DNA of 64,000 bases from Edwardsiella tarda ATCC 15947 = NBRC 105688. Lineage in GTDB: Bacteria > Pseudomonadota > Gammaproteobacteria > Enterobacterales > Enterobacteriaceae. The notes below the pieces were generated by a model. It had not been told where the DNA came from. It saw nothing but the letters and a program-made list of their open reading frames with translations, and did no database searches. The stretch spans positions 2,418,001-2,482,000 of the forward strand of contig NZ_CP084506.1 in assembly GCF_003113495.2 (NCBI RefSeq), read 5' to 3'. The position numbers and the translations under genes were made by a program. Below are positions 61,512 through 64,000 of this stretch, piece after piece. Positions within the stretch are counted from its first letter, which is position 1; every line of letters begins with the position of its first letter.

Positions 61512-61560
61512 ACCCCCTGCCTGCCAGGCGCGGGCCAGCGGGTGACGCGCCGCCTTCCCT

Positions 61561-62388
61561 TTACCACCAACGATAGAAGTGATGTACCGGCCCGATCCCC
61601 TGGCCGACCTGTAGCGAGTCGGCCGCCATCAAGGCGCCCTGCAGATACGCCTTCGCCGCCGTGACGGTGGCACACCAATCCGCATGGCGTGGACGCAATG
61701 CCGCCAACGCCGCCGACAGCGTACAGCCGGTGCCGTGGGTATGGCGTGTCGCCACCCTCGGGGCGCTAAAACGCTCGGCGATCCCCTCGCGCGTCAGTAA
61801 CCAATCGGGACTTTCCACGCCCTGCAAATGCCCGCCCTTCATCAATACGGCCGGACAGCCTAACGCCAACAGGGCTTCGCCTTGGGCGCACATCTCCCGT
61901 TCATCACGCGCCACGGCGCACTCCAGCAGTGCGGCGGCCTCTGGCAAGTTGGGCGTGATCAAGGAGACCTGCGGTAACAACTGCTGCCGAATCGCGCTGA
62001 CGGCCTGCGGCGCCAATAATGCATCACCGCTTTTGGCCACCATTACCGTATCCAGCACCACGTAAGGCAGCGGATAACGCACCAACGCCTCGGCGACACA
62101 GGTCACAATATCCGCACTGGCCAACATGCCTATCTTGGCGCTATCGATGCGGACATCGCTCAGCACCGAGTCCAACTGCGCCGCGACAAAGTCGGCGGCG
62201 ATGGGGTAGAGCGACTGCACCCCGCGGGTATTTTGTGCCACCAATGCGGTGATCACACTGGTCGCGTAGGCCCCTAACGCCGAGAAAGCCTTCAAATCGG
62301 CCTGGATCCCGGCGCCGCCGCTGGGATCGGTCCCGGCGATGGTCAACGCGTTAATCCGCACGGCAGCATCGGTTATCGGTGACATCAT
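61561..62388 (-). CDS. thiD: ThiD, hydroxymethylpyrimidine/phosphomethylpyrimidine kinase
   Basis: Phosphorylates HMP and HMP-P for thiamine synthesis and salvage. 275 residues (E. coli 266). Ribokinase-fold motifs: TIAGTDPSGGAGIQADLKAF, ALVAQNTRGVQS, VLDTVMVAKSG, LITPNLPEAAALL, VLMKGGH and the anion-hole THGTGCTLSAALAAL. Start ATG 62388 overlaps the thiM stop; a second ATG follows at once. The nine extra residues are at the N-terminus. Expressed with thiM under the TPP riboswitch. Confidence 0.95.
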   Translation of the reverse strand: MMSPITDAAVRINALTIAGTDPSGGAGIQADLKAFSALGAYATSVITALVAQNTRGVQSLYPIAADFVAAQLDSVLSDVRIDSAKIGMLASADIVTCVAEALVRYPLPYVVLDTVMVAKSGDALLAPQAVSAIRQQLLPQVSLITPNLPEAAALLECAVARDEREMCAQGEALLALGCPAVLMKGGHLQGVESPDWLLTREGIAERFSAPRVATRHTHGTGCTLSAALAALRPRHADWCATVTAAKAYLQGALMAADSLQVGQGIGPVHHFYRWW

Positions 62389-63191
62389 CAGGCGACCTCC
62401 CCGCGTAACTGTTCCGGTTGTAGGCCATACAACGCATCCAGGAAGTGCGGCGTAAAGCTACCGGGGCCACGCGCCTCGCGCGCCGCCTGACGCCCGGCCA
62501 CGCCCATCACCCGGCAGGCGCTGGCGACGGCCGTCAGACGATCCGCCTGCACGGCGAAGGCCGCCACCACGGCCGACAGCGCACAGCCGGTACCGACGAC
62601 CCGAGTCATCACGGCATCACCACCCGCGATCTGATAGCTACGCACGCCATCGGTCACATAGTCATACTGCCCGGTCACCGCGACGATAGCGCCGCTCTGC
62701 TCGGCCAGCGCCTGTGCCGCCGGCAGGGCCGCCAGGGCGTCATCCTGGCTATCTACGCCGCGTCCACTAGAGGGCTGACCAGCCAACGCCAAGATCTCCG
62801 AGGCATTGCCCCGGATCGCCGCCGGGCGCAAACGCAACAGTTGACGGGCGAAGTCGCTACGGTAGGTCAAGACGCCGACCGCCACCGGATCCAGTACCCA
62901 GGGCGTGCCGGCCTGGTTCGCCGAGGCGATCGCCGCTAGCATGCTCTCCGCCCGCGCGTCATACAGGGTCCCGATGTTGATCAGCAACGCATCGGCCAAG
63001 GCGGCGAACTGGCGCGCCTCATCGGCCTGCACCACCATCGCCGGGGCGGCGCCCAGCGCCAGCAATACGTTGGCGGTGAAGCTTTGTACCACTTCGTTGG
63101 TCAGGCAATGTACCAGCGGGGCTCGCTGGCGCAGGGTGAGTAACGCCTGCGCGCACAGCGCATCAGGCAAAGGGGCAGGTTGTACAAACAT
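62388..63191 (-). CDS. thiM: ThiM, hydroxyethylthiazole kinase
   Basis: Phosphorylates 4-methyl-5-hydroxyethylthiazole in thiamine salvage. ATG 63191 ([20 protein letters not shown]) has GGGAG upstream; the longer frame enters the riboswitch and is not used. 267 residues (E. coli 262). Conserved: [57 protein letters not shown] and the catalytic [15 protein letters not shown] with Cys. First gene of thiMD. Confidence 0.95.
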   Translation of the reverse strand: MFVQPAPLPDALCAQALLTLRQRAPLVHCLTNEVVQSFTANVLLALGAAPAMVVQADEARQFAALADALLINIGTLYDARAESMLAAIASANQAGTPWVLDPVAVGVLTYRSDFARQLLRLRPAAIRGNASEILALAGQPSSGRGVDSQDDALAALPAAQALAEQSGAIVAVTGQYDYVTDGVRSYQIAGGDAVMTRVVGTGCALSAVVAAFAVQADRLTAVASACRVMGVAGRQAAREARGPGSFTPHFLDALYGLQPEQLRGEVA

Positions 63192-63240
63192 CGTGTGTCT
63201 CCCAACCGGCGCGAAGAAGGCGGCGCGGTCAGGCACCGAG

Positions 63241-63318
63241 ACTTCCCTACGCTGGTATGATCCAGATCAGGTAATACGGGTAAAATCTCAGCCCACGCAT
63301 GCGTCGGCACCCCGAGTC
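63241..63318 (-). promoter_or_regulatory. TPP riboswitch (THI element) controlling thiMD
   Basis: On the minus strand the aptamer begins GACTCGGGGTGCC (63318-63306), continues with GGGCTGAGATTTTACCCGT and ACCTGATCTGGATCATACC, and ends AGCGTAGGGAAGTC. These are the TPP-binding pyrophosphate and pyrimidine helices of the THI box, with the conserved CUGAGA and ACCUGAUCUGG elements. ATG of thiM is 50 bases further on, so thiamine pyrophosphate probably blocks the ribosome site, as in E. coli thiM. A TATAAT on the minus strand at 63339-63334 is a likely -10. Confidence 0.95.
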
Positions 63319-63339
63319 ATTAAAAATCAATATATTATA

Positions 63340-63592
63340 TTTTAACTACACATAAATCTTCAGCAGGATAATACCCGGGTGCGCCATTGTAAATGCGCTT
63401 CTCGTGCTCTACGCCGCTCCGAGCGCGGGGCGTCGAGCCACGCGGGATCCCGCTGACGTCAAGGTCAGGCCAATGCTGAGGCAAGTCACGTACGCTAGCG
63501 GCGGGGCGGGCCAGATCCCGCCCCCTTAGCCGCCCGCTGCGCGTAAGGGGACGAGGCCGATGTTACCGCTCGCGGGCAAGGCGAGCGGAAGC
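63340..63592. other. Intergenic stretch between thiMD promoter and the rhodanese gene
   Basis: About 250 bases; apart from the upstream part of the thiM promoter it holds several GC-rich complementary segments but no clear terminator with a T-run and no supported gene. Confidence 0.3.
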
Positions 63593-64000
63593 TTAAGATT
63601 GAGCCGCCAAGACGCGTCGGTAAGTGATATAACCACCGGTCAGGTTGCGGGCGCGGAAACCATGCTGCACCAGCAGGCGATAGGCGACGTGACCGCGCAG
63701 CCCAGACTGGCAGCCGATCAGGATCTCTTTATCTCGCGGGAGCTCATCCAGACGCGCGCGCAATTCATCCAGCGGGATATGCCGCGCCTGTGGATAGGTG
63801 CCAAACGTCGCCAACTCCTCATCGCTGCGGATATCCAGCAGGCACTGACGAGCGGGATCGCGCTGCTCCAGATCGGCGACATGGCAGATGGCGGTATCGC
63901 CGCACAGCACGTTGTTCGCCAGCATACCCGCTTGATTCACCAGATCGCGCGCGCTGTTATAAGGCGGCGCATAACACAGCTCCAGATGCTCCAGATCGGC
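63593..64000 (-). CDS. C-terminal part of a rhodanese-containing FAD/NAD(P) oxidoreductase (CoA-disulfide reductase type), 5' end outside window
   Basis: The visible 135 residues run in frame from the window edge to a stop at 63593. The first part (ELCYAPPYNSARDLVNQAGM then LANNVLCGD) is the dimerisation-domain end of CoA-disulfide reductase-like flavoproteins. A rhodanese domain follows (LLDIRSDEELATFGTYPQAR) with the active-site loop ILIGCQSGLRGHVAYR, where Cys is the sulfur carrier. The FAD and NAD(P) domains lie beyond the edge and cannot be checked. GTG 63938 is internal, not the start. Confidence 0.85.
   Translation of the reverse strand, partial: ADLEHLELCYAPPYNSARDLVNQAGMLANNVLCGDTAICHVADLEQRDPARQCLLDIRSDEELATFGTYPQARHIPLDELRARLDELPRDKEILIGCQSGLRGHVAYRLLVQHGFRARNLTGGYITYRRVLAAQS

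Overview
The window looks like chromosome of a GC-rich member of the Enterobacterales. Almost every gene has a clear E. coli counterpart by protein reading, but the blocks are joined in a different order. The combination (GC-rich codon use, nap next to narQP, phoBR-sbcDC next to ppk-ppx) fits Edwardsiella or a close Hafniaceae relative best; that genus call is an inference made without a database search. No rRNA, tRNA, CRISPR array, insertion sequence, phage or plasmid gene was seen.

Layout. 1-8.1 kb is a nitrate island: the periplasmic nitrate reductase operon napFDAGHB (minus strand, running off the left edge inside napB), divergent from its likely sensor and regulator narQ-narP. 8.1-15.3 kb holds a small winged-helix protein, the efflux pump acrD, the micro-ORF ypfM, the operon yffB-dapE-M15 peptidase-ypfN, and a frameshifted ypfH. 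15.4-25.8 kb carries tmcA, purC, bamC-dapA, gcvR-bcp, perM, bepA, yfgD and hda. 25.9-30.6 kb is pyrimidine salvage (upp-uraA) and purine synthesis (purMN, with PurR-like operators before purC and purM), then speG. 30.7-45.4 kb is polyphosphate and phosphate (ppk-ppx, phoBR with a Pho box), DNA repair (sbcDC, rdgC), sbmC, mak, a Nudix hydrolase and ppnP. 45.7-55.9 kb is mdtABC-baeSR, without mdtD, and yegP. 56-57.5 kb is trhP (yegQ) followed by a convincing CyaR small RNA. 57.5-61.5 kb is the least conserved part: a LysR regulator, a DsbA-like protein with a CPPC active site, an Ivy-type lysozyme inhibitor and a protein of unknown family. 61.5-64 kb is thiMD under a TPP riboswitch, and the C-terminal end of a rhodanese-containing flavoprotein.

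How the parts work together. The nap operon and NarQP form a self-contained nitrate respiration and sensing unit with candidate NarP and FNR sites between them. AcrD, MdtABC and BaeSR are likely one envelope-stress efflux regulon; a BaeR-like box lies upstream of acrD within phased T-tracts that should bend DNA. DapE and DapA supply diaminopimelate/lysine, and a cytosolic VanY-like peptidase sits inside the dapE operon. PhoBR, Ppk and Ppx connect phosphate sensing with polyphosphate.

Most of the window is ordinary housekeeping DNA and I do not see a clear new multi-gene system. The items most worth a second look are the CyaR homologue, the ypfM micro-ORF, the ypfH frameshift, the phased T-tracts and hairpin before acrD, the set of strong hairpins lacking U-tracts at convergent gene junctions, the enlarged SbcC coiled coil, and the DsbA-like/Ivy/unknown/LysR block.
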